Positions 34,464 to 43,318 of a stretch of 64,000 nucleotides of DNA are shown piece after piece. Below the pieces are notes generated by a model. That model did not search any database. It had not been told where the DNA came from and saw nothing but the letters and a program-made list of their open reading frames with translations. The stretch is from Bernardetia sp. (GTDB lineage: Bacteria > Bacteroidota > Bacteroidia > Cytophagales > Bernardetiaceae): the NCBI RefSeq assembly GCF_020630935.1, contig NZ_JAHDIG010000008.1, forward strand, positions 1 to 64,000. The letters are read 5' to 3'. How positions within the stretch are numbered: position 1 is the stretch's first letter; the number at the start of each line of letters is the position of its first letter. A program made the translations under genes and the position numbers.

Positions 34464-35837
34464 TTATGAAGTTTTACTTAAAGTTTGTTCTTTTTCAAAA
34501 ACTGGATTTACTTTTATTTCCTTTCTCTTCGACATATCGATAGGATAATTTTTTCTTAATTTCTTTAAACAATAAAATGTATTCATAAAGAAAACCATCA
34601 AAAATGCACCTCTTCTCAATCTAAAACTTCTGAGTATGCGCTTAATAGAGTTCTTGAGTCCAAAACTTCTTTTCCATAATTCTCTATGTGCTTGTAAAAG
34701 TTCTGTAGCTGTCATGTTTTGAGGCTCAAAAGCTACATTGTATCCGTTGTAATAATTCCAGCCTCTTTCCTTTAAAATTCTATCTTCTTTTACTAATTTT
34801 TCTTGTAAACTTGTTCCTTGAAAGGGAGTCATGATACTCAAAAAAGGAACATCAATTCCTATTTCCATCAGTTTGTCCGACATATCAACTACAGCCTCAT
34901 AATCATCATTATCAAAACCTGCGATAAAACCTGCCATTACAGCAATCCCTCTTTTTCTAATTTCAGTTACTGCTTTTTTATAATTTTCAATCTTATTTTG
35001 TCTTTTATTGGCATCCTTCAATGATTCTTTTCCGAACGATTCAATACCCAAAAATACACCAATACATCCTGATTCTTTCATCAAATCCAAAAGCTCAGCG
35101 TCTTTGGCAATATCCATACTTGCCTGTGTGAGCCACCATTTTTTCAGTGGTATCATTTCTTTGAGCAAAGGTTTAATGTAATTTCTTCTAATTGTAAGAT
35201 TATCATCCCAAAACCAAACTACTTTTCGTTGCCACCAATACGGAAAATTATCATACGAGGCATCTCTAATCACATCTTCAATCGGACGCAGCCTAAACCC
35301 AGGATTTAGTGAAGGAACAGTACAAAACGAACAAGAAAACGGACAACCTCTAGTAGCTTGCAAGACTTTTTTGATAAAAAACTTATTGGGTAATAAATCA
35401 TATCTAGGCGTTGGCAAATTTTTCATATCACAGGGAATGCCTGTATAAACTCCTTTTAGTGTGCCATTTTGTGCATCCTCCAAAACAGACGACCAAACAT
35501 CTTCGGCTTCTCCAGTTACGATAGCATCAAAATACTGTAATGACTCGGTTTCATTGTAGGTTACATGAGGTCCCCCTCCAATCACGATTTTACCTCGTTT
35601 TTTATATTCGTTAGCAATATGATAGGCAGAATTGGCAAAACCACTAAAAAAAGAAACAGCAATAAGGTCAGCATCCGAATCAAAATTAATGGGTTCTACT
35701 TGCTGATGAATAACTCTGACCTCGTGTTCCTTTGGAGTGATAGCTGCCAAATGAATACCTGTAATGGGAGGAACAAAATCTTTTTCATGCCCAAATTCAT
35801 ACCTTTGAATGTAGGCTACAATGATGTCAATTTTCAT
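34464..35837 (-). CDS. B12-binding-domain radical SAM protein
   Basis: A 457-residue enzyme. The N-terminal cobalamin-binding-like domain (about 1-135) has [33 protein letters not shown]. The radical SAM domain has the [4Fe-4S] motif C165-x3-C169-x2-C172 ([10 protein letters not shown]), then [13 protein letters not shown] and [11 protein letters not shown] basic C-terminal region follows. Proteins of this layout are often methyltransferases acting on unactivated carbons, but many substrates occur (lipids, hopanoids, tetrapyrroles), and the neighbours give no hint. It is probably transcribed alone; a 7-bp-stem hairpin follows at 34400-34424. Confidence 0.85.
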   Translation of the reverse strand: MKIDIIVAYIQRYEFGHEKDFVPPITGIHLAAITPKEHEVRVIHQQVEPINFDSDADLIAVSFFSGFANSAYHIANEYKKRGKIVIGGGPHVTYNETESLQYFDAIVTGEAEDVWSSVLEDAQNGTLKGVYTGIPCDMKNLPTPRYDLLPNKFFIKKVLQATRGCPFSCSFCTVPSLNPGFRLRPIEDVIRDASYDNFPYWWQRKVVWFWDDNLTIRRNYIKPLLKEMIPLKKWWLTQASMDIAKDAELLDLMKESGCIGVFLGIESFGKESLKDANKRQNKIENYKKAVTEIRKRGIAVMAGFIAGFDNDDYEAVVDMSDKLMEIGIDVPFLSIMTPFQGTSLQEKLVKEDRILKERGWNYYNGYNVAFEPQNMTATELLQAHRELWKRSFGLKNSIKRILRSFRLRRGAFLMVFFMNTFYCLKKLRKNYPIDMSKRKEIKVNPVFEKEQTLSKTS

Positions 35838-35931
35838 TTTTTTTATGATTTAATAATAAAACAGAAAGAAAAAAGTAGAAGAAGTATTACTAAATTTAAT
35901 AAAAAAACAACGACTTAAAATCCCTTATGCT

Positions 35932-36780
35932 ATGAAAATCAATAATTTAAACAAAATTAATTTTGACGAATTGATAGAATGCTTTTTACTTTCTTTTGAA
36001 AATTATTTTGTCAAAATGCCTACAGATGCAGAATATTACAAGCGACGATGGCAAACGGCAAAAGTAGATTATCGCCTTTCTTATGGAATGTTTGATAATA
36101 ATAAATTAGTTGGTTTTATAATTCACGCCATTGACAAACGAGATGGAAAGTTAGTTGCTTATAATACAGGAACAGGTGTAATTCCTTCTCATAGAGGACA
36201 AAAAATAGTACATTCTATTTATGAATATGCTATTTCTGATTTAAGAAAAAATGGAGTAGAAAAATGTATTTTGGAAGTCATCACAGAAAATACAAAAGCC
36301 ATAAAAGCCTACCAAACTGTTGGTTTTGAAATAACAAAATGCTACAAATGCTTTGCAGGAGAAACAAACTTTGAAAATCAAATAATAGATAAAACCAAAA
36401 CACATATTAAGAAAGTAAATTATTCGGATATAAACTGGTTAGAAATGCCGAATCAAAATAACTATTCTTGGGACAATCATTTCAAAACTATCAAGAACGG
36501 AGACTATGACTATTATCAAATTTGGAATGAGAAAAATTTAGAATCTTTTTTTATTATCAACCCTAAAAATGGGTATATCGCACAATTTGATATTTTAATA
36601 GATGAAGAAACATATAAAAATCTAGCCTATCAAAGGCTATTTTCTGCCATAAAGAAAATTTCGCCCTTCATCAAGGTCAATAATATTGACACAAAATTTG
36701 AAGACAAAATTAACTTTCTTAGTTCAATGGGCATTAAGAATAACATAGACCAATATGAAATGGAAATGAATTTATATTAA
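35932..36780 (+). CDS. GNAT family N-acetyltransferase with a second C-terminal domain
   Basis: A 282-residue protein. The N-terminal GNAT domain (about 5-145) has the acetyl-CoA loop region GVIPSHRGQKIVHSIYEYA and the late strand-helix KCILEVITENTKAIKAYQTVGFEI. The C-terminal 130 residues look like a second, degenerate GNAT-like unit (AYQRLFSAIKKI). The acyl acceptor is unknown. It is divergent from the radical SAM gene (94 bp) and is followed by a gap with hairpin repeats. Confidence 0.82.
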   Translation: MKINNLNKINFDELIECFLLSFENYFVKMPTDAEYYKRRWQTAKVDYRLSYGMFDNNKLVGFIIHAIDKRDGKLVAYNTGTGVIPSHRGQKIVHSIYEYAISDLRKNGVEKCILEVITENTKAIKAYQTVGFEITKCYKCFAGETNFENQIIDKTKTHIKKVNYSDINWLEMPNQNNYSWDNHFKTIKNGDYDYYQIWNEKNLESFFIINPKNGYIAQFDILIDEETYKNLAYQRLFSAIKKISPFIKVNNIDTKFEDKINFLSSMGIKNNIDQYEMEMNLY

Positions 36781-36810
36781 AACTTAGAATACTGAACATG
36801 AGATAAAAAG

Positions 36811-36877
36811 TTGTTGGTGTCACTACACTAAAATACCAACGAACGTTACTTTTCCCTGTTCTGTGACTCACAGAACA
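36811..36877. repeat. modular intergenic repeat: CGTTGTTGGT hairpin plus TTCTGTG hairpin
   Basis: GTTGGT (36813-36818) pairs with ACCAAC (36835-36840). After 16 nt TGTTCTGTG (36857-36865) pairs perfectly with CACAGAACA (36869-36877). The whole unit recurs, inverted, at 45467-45526, with the spacer motif CCAACGA and the preceding CCC also shared. Confidence 0.75.
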
Positions 36878-37007
36878 ACAATATCTATTGATGTCCAGTA
36901 CTCTAATTAAAACTATTTTATATCCTTTTCTAAGAGTTTCATAAATATGAATTATGTAAAAATAATTGGACTTTATTTTGCAACTATTGAATTAGTTGCT
37001 ACTCCAA

Positions 37008-37016
37008 TAAGTAGTT
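37008..37016. repeat. solo TAAGTAGTT terminal motif
   Basis: The nine-base end sequence of the palindromic element at 57019-57168 occurs here just before the start of the Lys-rich exported protein, with two further matching bases (AG). It may be a remnant end or chance. Confidence 0.3.
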
Positions 37017-37027
37017 AGATTAAAAAT

Positions 37028-37531
37028 ATGTTCACTCATACCAAATCAATTATGAATACTCAAAAAGCTAATACAAGTCTAATTGGAAAAATACTTCTTT
37101 TATCTTTCCTGTTTTTGTTTGTTGGAACGACACAAATTTTTGCACAAAGCGCAAGAGGAAGGCAAATGCGAAATAAAAATGCTACAGCAGAAGGAAAAGC
37201 CGAAAAACGTTCTCAACAATGGCAAACAAAATTTGGATTGAACAACTTACAAACTTACCAGTTAGAAGTTGCTATGCTCAAACAAAATAGAGATATGGAG
37301 AGACTAAAAGGAGGAGGAAATGGCTTTGAGAAAAAAGAAAAACGTCAAGCCATAAAAACTGAATTTGAGGCAAAAGTAAGAAACATCTTTACTCCGACTC
37401 AGTATGCCAATTACCAAAAAATGAAAGCCGAGAAAAAAGAGAAAAATAAGAATAAAGGAAAAATAAAGTATAAAAACAAAGGCAAGAATAAAAATAAGAA
37501 AATAGACCATTACGATAACGACAATTTTTAA
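37028..37531 (+). CDS. exported Lys-rich Spy/CpxP-like small protein
   Basis: A 167-residue protein with a signal peptide ending IFAQS; the start could be the ATG at 37028 or at 37052, both in frame before the signal core. The mature helical part has two spaced segments like the LTxxQ helices of Spy-type chaperones (KFGLNNLQTYQLEVAMLKQN and NIFTPTQYANYQKMKAEKK). The last 40 residues are a Lys/Asn-rich basic tail (KNKNKGKIKYKNKG). It probably acts in the periplasm; a chaperone role is inference. No partner gene is adjacent. Confidence 0.6.
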   Translation: MFTHTKSIMNTQKANTSLIGKILLLSFLFLFVGTTQIFAQSARGRQMRNKNATAEGKAEKRSQQWQTKFGLNNLQTYQLEVAMLKQNRDMERLKGGGNGFEKKEKRQAIKTEFEAKVRNIFTPTQYANYQKMKAEKKEKNKNKGKIKYKNKGKNKNKKIDHYDNDNF

Positions 37532-37619
37532 ACTCTCATTCTACTTTAAGTACTGAAGACAATGAAAATGAGTTCATAAGGTGAAAAATTAGCTTCGCTG
37601 CTTTGGCAGGTCATAATTC

Positions 37620-38960
37620 TTAACTTATTTTCATTGCTTCCATAATCTCCTCTAAGGCTCTCTCAGCTGTTTCTAGTGCGCCATGAACAGTGGCAAAATG
37701 TCCGTTGTAATGGGTGGCTTCTCCTGCAAAAAATATTTTATCTTCTACAGGACGAGCCAAGTGTTTACGAAGTTTGTGTGAACCTACTGATGGATACGAG
37801 TATGCTCCTTCAATATATTCTACTTTTGCCCAATCCAAATATTCAAAATCTAAAATGGTAGCCGAAGCATTGCCATCAAAATGTTTGTCTAGCTCGTCAA
37901 TGAGTTTTTCTAAAATTTGCCCTTTTGAAAAGCCATTTTCTGTATAATATTTGGCTTTATCTCCCATAATAAATGCTGTCAGTCCAAACGTTGAAGCATT
38001 TTTTATGTAGGGAACTGTTTCCCAATATTCACTAGCAGCTTCCATTCCTACCAAATACTCAGTTGCTATGCCATCGTTGTATTTTTTTTGCCAAAAATTT
38101 TCAGAAAAATTGAGAAAAAACTTGATGGCGTAACTATCCATTCCTATTTTATCAATAGCTTCTTGTTTTTTAGGTGGTAGTTCTGGCAGGAAGGTAATTT
38201 TATTTTGTTTGAGTTGTGTAAGGGGAACAGTTATGAGTGCTGCATCGGCTCTATAATTTTGAAAATCTTTGGTAATGATTTCTACTCCTTCTGCAAACGA
38301 ACGCACCATCACAACAGGTTTATTGAGTTGCAAAATTGGTTTTGTTTTTTCCTTCCACTCATCCAAAAGACTTTCAAAACCTATACACATTCTATAATTT
38401 TGTTCTCCTGCTTCCCATCGGTAGGCTTCAACAGCAAGAGCTTTCATTCCAATATTTTCCAAACTCGTTCCCATTGCACCAGCAAAGGCTTCATACCAAC
38501 GATAGGCATCTGGCTGACGTGTAGGTGTAATTTCGTGCTGTTCTAAAAAAGATTTGAGAGAAATATCTTCTCCTTCGTAGTTATGGTGTGCATCATAAAA
38601 TTCTTCGTAGTCTGCAAAATATTGTTTGGCATCTTGTAGTTTTTTGATTTTTCTATGAGAAAAAAGTTCATCTCTCCAAAGAAAAGAAGAGCCTCCTTCT
38701 TTATGGAGTTTATCAGCTTTTTTTGCCATTTTATGCCAAAGAGTTCCCTTTCCGTGTACAAATTCTGCTCCCATTTCTAGTTTATAAGGAAAACGGTCTG
38801 TTTTTGTCCATACTCTTCCCCCTGTTCTGTCAGAAGCTTCTAATAAAGTTACTTCATATCCTTCTTCCATTAGCAGACTGGCAGCATACAAGCCTGCTGC
38901 CCCAGCTCCAACTACAATAATTTGCTTCTTATTTTTGATTTTTAAGGATGAGTTTTCCAT
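37620..38960 (-). CDS. FAD-dependent flavin monoamine oxidase family protein
   Basis: A 446-residue flavoprotein. The dinucleotide-binding signature is near the start (VVGAGAAGLYAASLLMEEGYEVTLLEAS, then RTGGRVWT), and the C-terminal FAD motif reads KIFFAGEATHYNGHFATVHGALETAERA. This matches the amine oxidase family (monoamine and polyamine oxidases, and related desaturases). There is no signal peptide. The substrate cannot be told from the sequence. Confidence 0.87.
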   Translation of the reverse strand: MENSSLKIKNKKQIIVVGAGAAGLYAASLLMEEGYEVTLLEASDRTGGRVWTKTDRFPYKLEMGAEFVHGKGTLWHKMAKKADKLHKEGGSSFLWRDELFSHRKIKKLQDAKQYFADYEEFYDAHHNYEGEDISLKSFLEQHEITPTRQPDAYRWYEAFAGAMGTSLENIGMKALAVEAYRWEAGEQNYRMCIGFESLLDEWKEKTKPILQLNKPVVMVRSFAEGVEIITKDFQNYRADAALITVPLTQLKQNKITFLPELPPKKQEAIDKIGMDSYAIKFFLNFSENFWQKKYNDGIATEYLVGMEAASEYWETVPYIKNASTFGLTAFIMGDKAKYYTENGFSKGQILEKLIDELDKHFDGNASATILDFEYLDWAKVEYIEGAYSYPSVGSHKLRKHLARPVEDKIFFAGEATHYNGHFATVHGALETAERALEEIMEAMKIS

Positions 38961-39254
38961 AATTAAATGCCTACTTTACAAAGAGAAATAAGTATGTTCA
39001 TTGTAAAAATAGCTTTAATTTAATTAGCTTCAAAAACTAACAAATGTTATTTACAGCTCGTTAAATCAAAAATAAGTCAAATAAACAGCTGCTGATACTC
39101 TATTTTAAAAAATAGTATGTATTTTGGCTTAATTTTTTAGCCTAATTATTTATATCAAAAACCTATCATAAGGATTGTGTAGAAGATAAAGAGTAAATTA
39201 AAATAGTCAAATAGATAGGGTTTTAATCTTCTTCCAACATTATAAAACTACAGC

Positions 39255-41540
39255 ATGAAAACATCTCTAAAAAACATATATTCAGATACAACTGATGTAT
39301 CTGCTCTAGAAAGAGCTAAGGTATCTATCCATACTAAGCTAAAGTCTGCTTTCAGATTTGGCTACTTAGGAGCTTTTGCCCTTCTTACGCTCTCTTCTTG
39401 TGGTCAGAGCCAAAAAACAGCCGAAGCAGAAGAACTAGACTCTAGTCAAGTTCCGATAGAAATGGTTGCTCAAAATGTTGCTCTCCAATATCCTAGCCTT
39501 ACCACATTAGATAATCCAGATGAAGATAGTGAAGAGAAAAACCGTTTCTTGCTTACTCTTTTAGTGCAGGCTCTCACACAACAGCACTATCAACCACTTG
39601 CTTTAGACGATGATTTTGCAGGAAAGACATTCGATTTGTTCTTGACAAGAATGGATAATAATAAGCGTTATTTTACTAAAGATGATTTTAAAAAAATAGA
39701 AGCTCAAAAAAATCAGATTGATGAGCAAGCTATGCAAGGCGATTATACATTTTTCAATACAGCTTATGAAATTTTTGAAGAAAGGCTAAAGGAATCAGAA
39801 GAAATCAGTAAAGAAGTTTTATCACAACCATTTGACTTTTCTAAAAACGAATCTATCGAATTAGATGGAGACAAAACAAATTACGCAGCAGATAAAGCAG
39901 AGCAAAAAGATAGATGGCGAAAACTCTTGAAATATCAAGTGATGGTTCGCTTAGATGACTTACTGTTGGCAGAAGAGAAAAAAGCAAAAGAAGAAGAAGG
40001 TTATACAGCTAAATCAGTTGAAGAGCTAGAAAAAGATGCTCGTGAGCGTGTACAGAAAAACCAAGATGAGTTTTTTAAGCGTATGTATCGTTTAAAGAAA
40101 AAAGATTGGAGAAATCTTTACTTAAATAGCATTACAAGTGCTTATGACCCACACACAGAATATTATCCACCAAAAGACAAAGAAAACTTCGATATTCAGT
40201 TTTCTGGTCAGTTTGAAGGCATTGGAGCAACTTTGCAGGAGCGTGAGGGCGAAATTAAAGTAATGGCAATCGTTCCGGGGAGTGCATCTTGGAAGCAAGG
40301 CGAGCTCAAAGAAGGCGATATTATTCAAAAGGTAGCGCAGGGAGATGAAGAGCCTGTTTCTATTATAGATATGCCTTTAGATGATGCTGTTCAGCTTATT
40401 CGTGGAAAAAAAGGTTCAGAAGTACGCCTAACCGTTAAGAAAGTAGATGGCACAACCAAGATAATTCCGATTATTCGTGATGTCGTTATTTTGGCAGAAA
40501 CGTATGCAAAATCGGCTGTTTTAGAACCACAGAAAGGAAAGAAAATTGGTTATATCAAACTTCCTTCTTTCTATGCTGATTTTAGAAATCAGAACGGACG
40601 CAACTCTTCTAGTGATATGAAAGAAGAATTGGAAAAGCTCAATGATGAAAATGTAGAAGGTCTGATTTTAGATTTGAGAAACAATGGTGGTGGCTCGCTT
40701 GCTGACGTTATCAAAATTGTAGGACACTTTATTGAAACAGGGCCTGTGGTGCAGGTCAAGCAAAGAGGAAGCCTCCCACAAGTTTATTCAGATAATGACA
40801 AAGAAGTAGTTTTTGATAAGCCTTTGATTGTTTTGGTCAATGAATTTAGTGCATCGGCTTCTGAAATATTTGCTGCTGCTGTTCAAGACTATAATCGTGG
40901 TATCGTGGTGGGTAGTCCAACATTTGGTAAAGGTTCAGTTCAGAATTTTATGGATTTAGACCGAGTTTTGGGTAACGACTATGACAATATTAAGCCTTTG
41001 GGAGCTTTAAAACTTACCATTCAGAAATACTATCGTATTAATGGAGGTGCAACACAGCTTAAAGGAGTTGTTCCAGATATTACTCTTCCAGATATGTATT
41101 CGTATATAGACTTTGGTGAGGAGCAAGAACCTTATGCGCTAAAGTGGGACGAAATTAGAGAAGCTCGTTACAAAGAATGGAATCCGTCTTATAAACTGTC
41201 AAAAGTACAAGAAGACACAAAGAAGCGAGTTTCTAAGGATGGTATTTTTTCTTCTATTGATGAGAATGCCAAGCGTCTGAAAAAGCGTAGAGATGAAACA
41301 CTTTATTCTCTAAACTTAGAAGAATACAGAACTCTACAGCGTCAGTTGGAAGAAGAATCTAAAAAATACGAAAACTTAGCTAAAGCAGACGAAACGCTCA
41401 AAATCTTTGCTGTCAAGAAAGATTTAAAAGAAATCGAATCTGATACTGTAAAGCAAGCAAGTTTTGATAAGTTTGAAAAAGAACTCAAAAAAGACATTCA
41501 CTTGCAAGAGGCAATTCGTATTATGAACCAAGTGCAATAA
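39255..41540 (+). CDS. prc: carboxy-terminal processing (tail-specific) protease
   Basis: A 761-residue S41 peptidase. It has an unusually long polar stretch before the hydrophobic core and a lipobox-like LSSC near residue 49, so it may be a lipoprotein on the periplasmic side. A helical N-terminal domain is followed by a PDZ domain (about 315-400), the Ser/Lys catalytic region (S536 in FSASASEIF and K559 in TFGKGSVQNF, about 415-610) and the Prc C-terminal domain. Prc degrades or trims periplasmic proteins from their C-termini, including murein hydrolases. A strong terminator follows. Confidence 0.93.
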   Translation: MKTSLKNIYSDTTDVSALERAKVSIHTKLKSAFRFGYLGAFALLTLSSCGQSQKTAEAEELDSSQVPIEMVAQNVALQYPSLTTLDNPDEDSEEKNRFLLTLLVQALTQQHYQPLALDDDFAGKTFDLFLTRMDNNKRYFTKDDFKKIEAQKNQIDEQAMQGDYTFFNTAYEIFEERLKESEEISKEVLSQPFDFSKNESIELDGDKTNYAADKAEQKDRWRKLLKYQVMVRLDDLLLAEEKKAKEEEGYTAKSVEELEKDARERVQKNQDEFFKRMYRLKKKDWRNLYLNSITSAYDPHTEYYPPKDKENFDIQFSGQFEGIGATLQEREGEIKVMAIVPGSASWKQGELKEGDIIQKVAQGDEEPVSIIDMPLDDAVQLIRGKKGSEVRLTVKKVDGTTKIIPIIRDVVILAETYAKSAVLEPQKGKKIGYIKLPSFYADFRNQNGRNSSSDMKEELEKLNDENVEGLILDLRNNGGGSLADVIKIVGHFIETGPVVQVKQRGSLPQVYSDNDKEVVFDKPLIVLVNEFSASASEIFAAAVQDYNRGIVVGSPTFGKGSVQNFMDLDRVLGNDYDNIKPLGALKLTIQKYYRINGGATQLKGVVPDITLPDMYSYIDFGEEQEPYALKWDEIREARYKEWNPSYKLSKVQEDTKKRVSKDGIFSSIDENAKRLKKRRDETLYSLNLEEYRTLQRQLEEESKKYENLAKADETLKIFAVKKDLKEIESDTVKQASFDKFEKELKKDIHLQEAIRIMNQVQ

Positions 41541-41560
41541 TTTTTAGCAATCTGCACAAA

Positions 41561-41598
41561 AAAAAGAGTTTGAAACTGGTGTTTCAAACTCTTTTTTT
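41561..41598. terminator. bidirectional terminator after prc
   Basis: A 14-bp perfect stem (41563-41576 with 41581-41594, TGGT loop) has an A run before it and a T run after it. It lies between prc and the convergent winged-helix gene. Confidence 0.9.
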
Positions 41599-41619
41599 AT
41601 TTATTTTTCTGATAGAATC

Positions 41620-42051
41620 TTAACCAATCTTTTCCATATAATCTTCTAGAAAGACTTCGTCTGTGAGTGTATATACCAAGTTTCCTTTATGTGAAACTTG
41701 TAATTCCATCACACCAGCATCAGAGAGTGAATCCAAAATTTCTTTTGTTTCGTCAATCGGTGTATTGGTTTGTAAGGCTACTTGTGTAGGCGTAAGCTGT
41801 CCTCTGTGTTGGGCTGCCAAATACAAAATATCTAGCTGCTTTTTCTGAAAAAGTTCTTTTTTCTGTTTTTTATGAAGACGAACTGTATTCCATCCAGAAG
41901 CTGCTGCAATACTTCCTGCACTCAGAACACCAACGAGCAAATCTATATCTCCTGAGCCAAGAAACTCCCCCAAAACTGCTACACTAACAAAAGAAGAAAC
42001 ACCTCCTGTTATTGCAGAAGCCACTTTAAAAAATTGATTTTTAAAACCCAT
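41620..42051 (-). CDS. membrane protein with C-terminal winged-helix domain (paralog of 14315-14764)
   Basis: A 143-residue protein. A hydrophobic N-terminal half (about 8-55, one hairpin of two helices) is followed by a winged-helix-like domain (about 65-135: LDILYLAAQHRGQLTPTQVA, ETKEILDSLSDAGVMELQVSHKGNLVYTL). The soluble part aligns along its whole length with that of the protein at 14315-14764. Both genes end at bidirectional terminators. Role unknown; a membrane-tethered regulator is one possibility. Confidence 0.7.
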   Translation of the reverse strand: MGFKNQFFKVASAITGGVSSFVSVAVLGEFLGSGDIDLLVGVLSAGSIAAASGWNTVRLHKKQKKELFQKKQLDILYLAAQHRGQLTPTQVALQTNTPIDETKEILDSLSDAGVMELQVSHKGNLVYTLTDEVFLEDYMEKIG

Positions 42052-42150
42052 AACCGTAATTTTTTATAAAAATGAAGCAAATAAAATCTGTTAATTAAGA
42101 TACGGTTATTTTTTGAGTTAAGATATGAGAAATTTAATTTTTAAGGGATT

Positions 42151-42828
42151 TTAGTAAACATTTTTTTCTTTCTTCTGATATAATTTCCACCAAGGCGTAC
42201 TGGGACTGTCGTGGTGTTCGTAATGATAGCCAAAAAAATAACACGAAATAAATGCCCAAATGTGGTTTTTTTTCTGACTTCTTGAATGGTGTTTGTTATT
42301 TGGAGCGTGCCTGTGAGGTAAATATGTTCCAAAATAAAAGAGCTGAAAAGTAGAAACTACTGACGGAATCATCCAATAAAAAATAACATTTTCTATCGGA
42401 AAAATGAGCTTCAAAACATTGTAGGTAATTGCCATCAACAGGATTTGCCAAACAGTAATGTAGTTTTTAGCAAAATTGAAATACCAAATCCAAAAGTTGC
42501 CATGATGAAAGTCTGGGTCTTTGTCTGTGGCTACAAAACGATGATGTTCGTGGTGTTTTTTGAGAAGTCTTGGGTAATAGTTGAAGGCAAAAAGTCCTGT
42601 TGCAATCGTTCCGATAGTATGATTTACTTTAGAGTTTTTCGAAACTGTATGGTGCATTGCATCGTGTGCTGTGATGAAAACACCTGTATAAAGATGAGTT
42701 TGGATAAGAAAAAACAGATAAGTCAGAGGATTGTACCAGTTTATTTCATAAAATGCAAGTAAAAAGCTAAGACTAAGAAGCCAAAGTGTAATAACTGTAA
42801 TGCCGATATATGTTCCCTTTTGATTCAT
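42151..42828 (-). CDS. crtW: beta-carotene 4-ketolase (CrtW type)
   Basis: A 225-residue integral membrane di-iron enzyme. The His-rich motifs of CrtW are all visible: FITAHDAMHHT, HHEHHRFVATDKDPDFHHG, FGTYLPHRHAPNNKHHS and FGYHYEHHDSPSTPWWKLY. CrtW adds a keto group to C4 of the beta ring of carotenoids, giving canthaxanthin-type products or, in Cytophagales, the 4-keto end of flexixanthin. A CrtD-like desaturase is encoded at 59571-61067. The gene is flanked by unrelated small genes, so the carotenoid genes are dispersed. Confidence 0.88.
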   Translation of the reverse strand: MNQKGTYIGITVITLWLLSLSFLLAFYEINWYNPLTYLFFLIQTHLYTGVFITAHDAMHHTVSKNSKVNHTIGTIATGLFAFNYYPRLLKKHHEHHRFVATDKDPDFHHGNFWIWYFNFAKNYITVWQILLMAITYNVLKLIFPIENVIFYWMIPSVVSTFQLFYFGTYLPHRHAPNNKHHSRSQKKNHIWAFISCYFFGYHYEHHDSPSTPWWKLYQKKEKNVY

Positions 42829-42938
42829 TTTTTAATGACTTCTGCAACTGATTAGTTAAGGATTTATAGGATGAAAGGCAGGATTAAATATGGTTTTATT
42901 TTTTAAGTATAAATAAAAATTGTCTCAACTATTTACTG

Positions 42939-43202
42939 CTAACTGCCCTTTACTTCTTCAAACTTCACATATTCGCCTACTTTATCAAAATTATATTTCT
43001 TTCCTTTGACTGTTTTTTGTGTGGCTGGCGTTTCGACACGCAATTCTCCTTCTGGACGAATATCGTTTTGAGCTTCGTATTGTTGTTGGGCTTGCTTTTG
43101 CATTTTCTTGACGAGCTTCTTCATCAAGAACTGCATTATTTTTCCAGAAAAAAAATACAAAACCAAAAGAATAATAACCGAAATAATAAAGAACTCTAAC
43201 AT
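42939..43202 (-). CDS. small DUF4834-like membrane protein
   Basis: An 87-residue bitopic protein: a membrane helix at 3-22, a basic helical stretch (KKLVKKMQKQAQQQYEAQ) and the ending GEYVKFEEVKGS, which matches the DUF4834 type found across Bacteroidota. Role unknown. The next gene upstream on this strand is waaA, across 117 bp. Confidence 0.65.
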   Translation of the reverse strand: MLEFFIISVIILLVLYFFSGKIMQFLMKKLVKKMQKQAQQQYEAQNDIRPEGELRVETPATQKTVKGKKYNFDKVGEYVKFEEVKGS

Positions 43203-43258
43203 TTGAATTAGTGATAAATGGTAAATGATTAATTGTAAATTATGAAGTCCTAAATCCT

Positions 43259-43278
43259 AGTTCTGTGTCTCATAGAAT
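43259..43278. repeat. degenerate TTCTGTG hairpin
   Basis: TTCTGTG/CATAGAA around a TCT loop is a decayed copy of the hairpin seen at 36857 and 45467, with one mismatch in the stem. It lies between waaA and the DUF4834-like gene. Confidence 0.45.
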
Positions 43279-43318
43279 ATAACCCTTGTAAAAATTAACT
43301 CTCTAATTTACAGAAAGT

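Noticed and set aside
37441-37510. Possible tandem repeat in the Lys-rich tail
   Set aside because: The AAR-rich stretch simply encodes Lys/Asn and has no fixed period.
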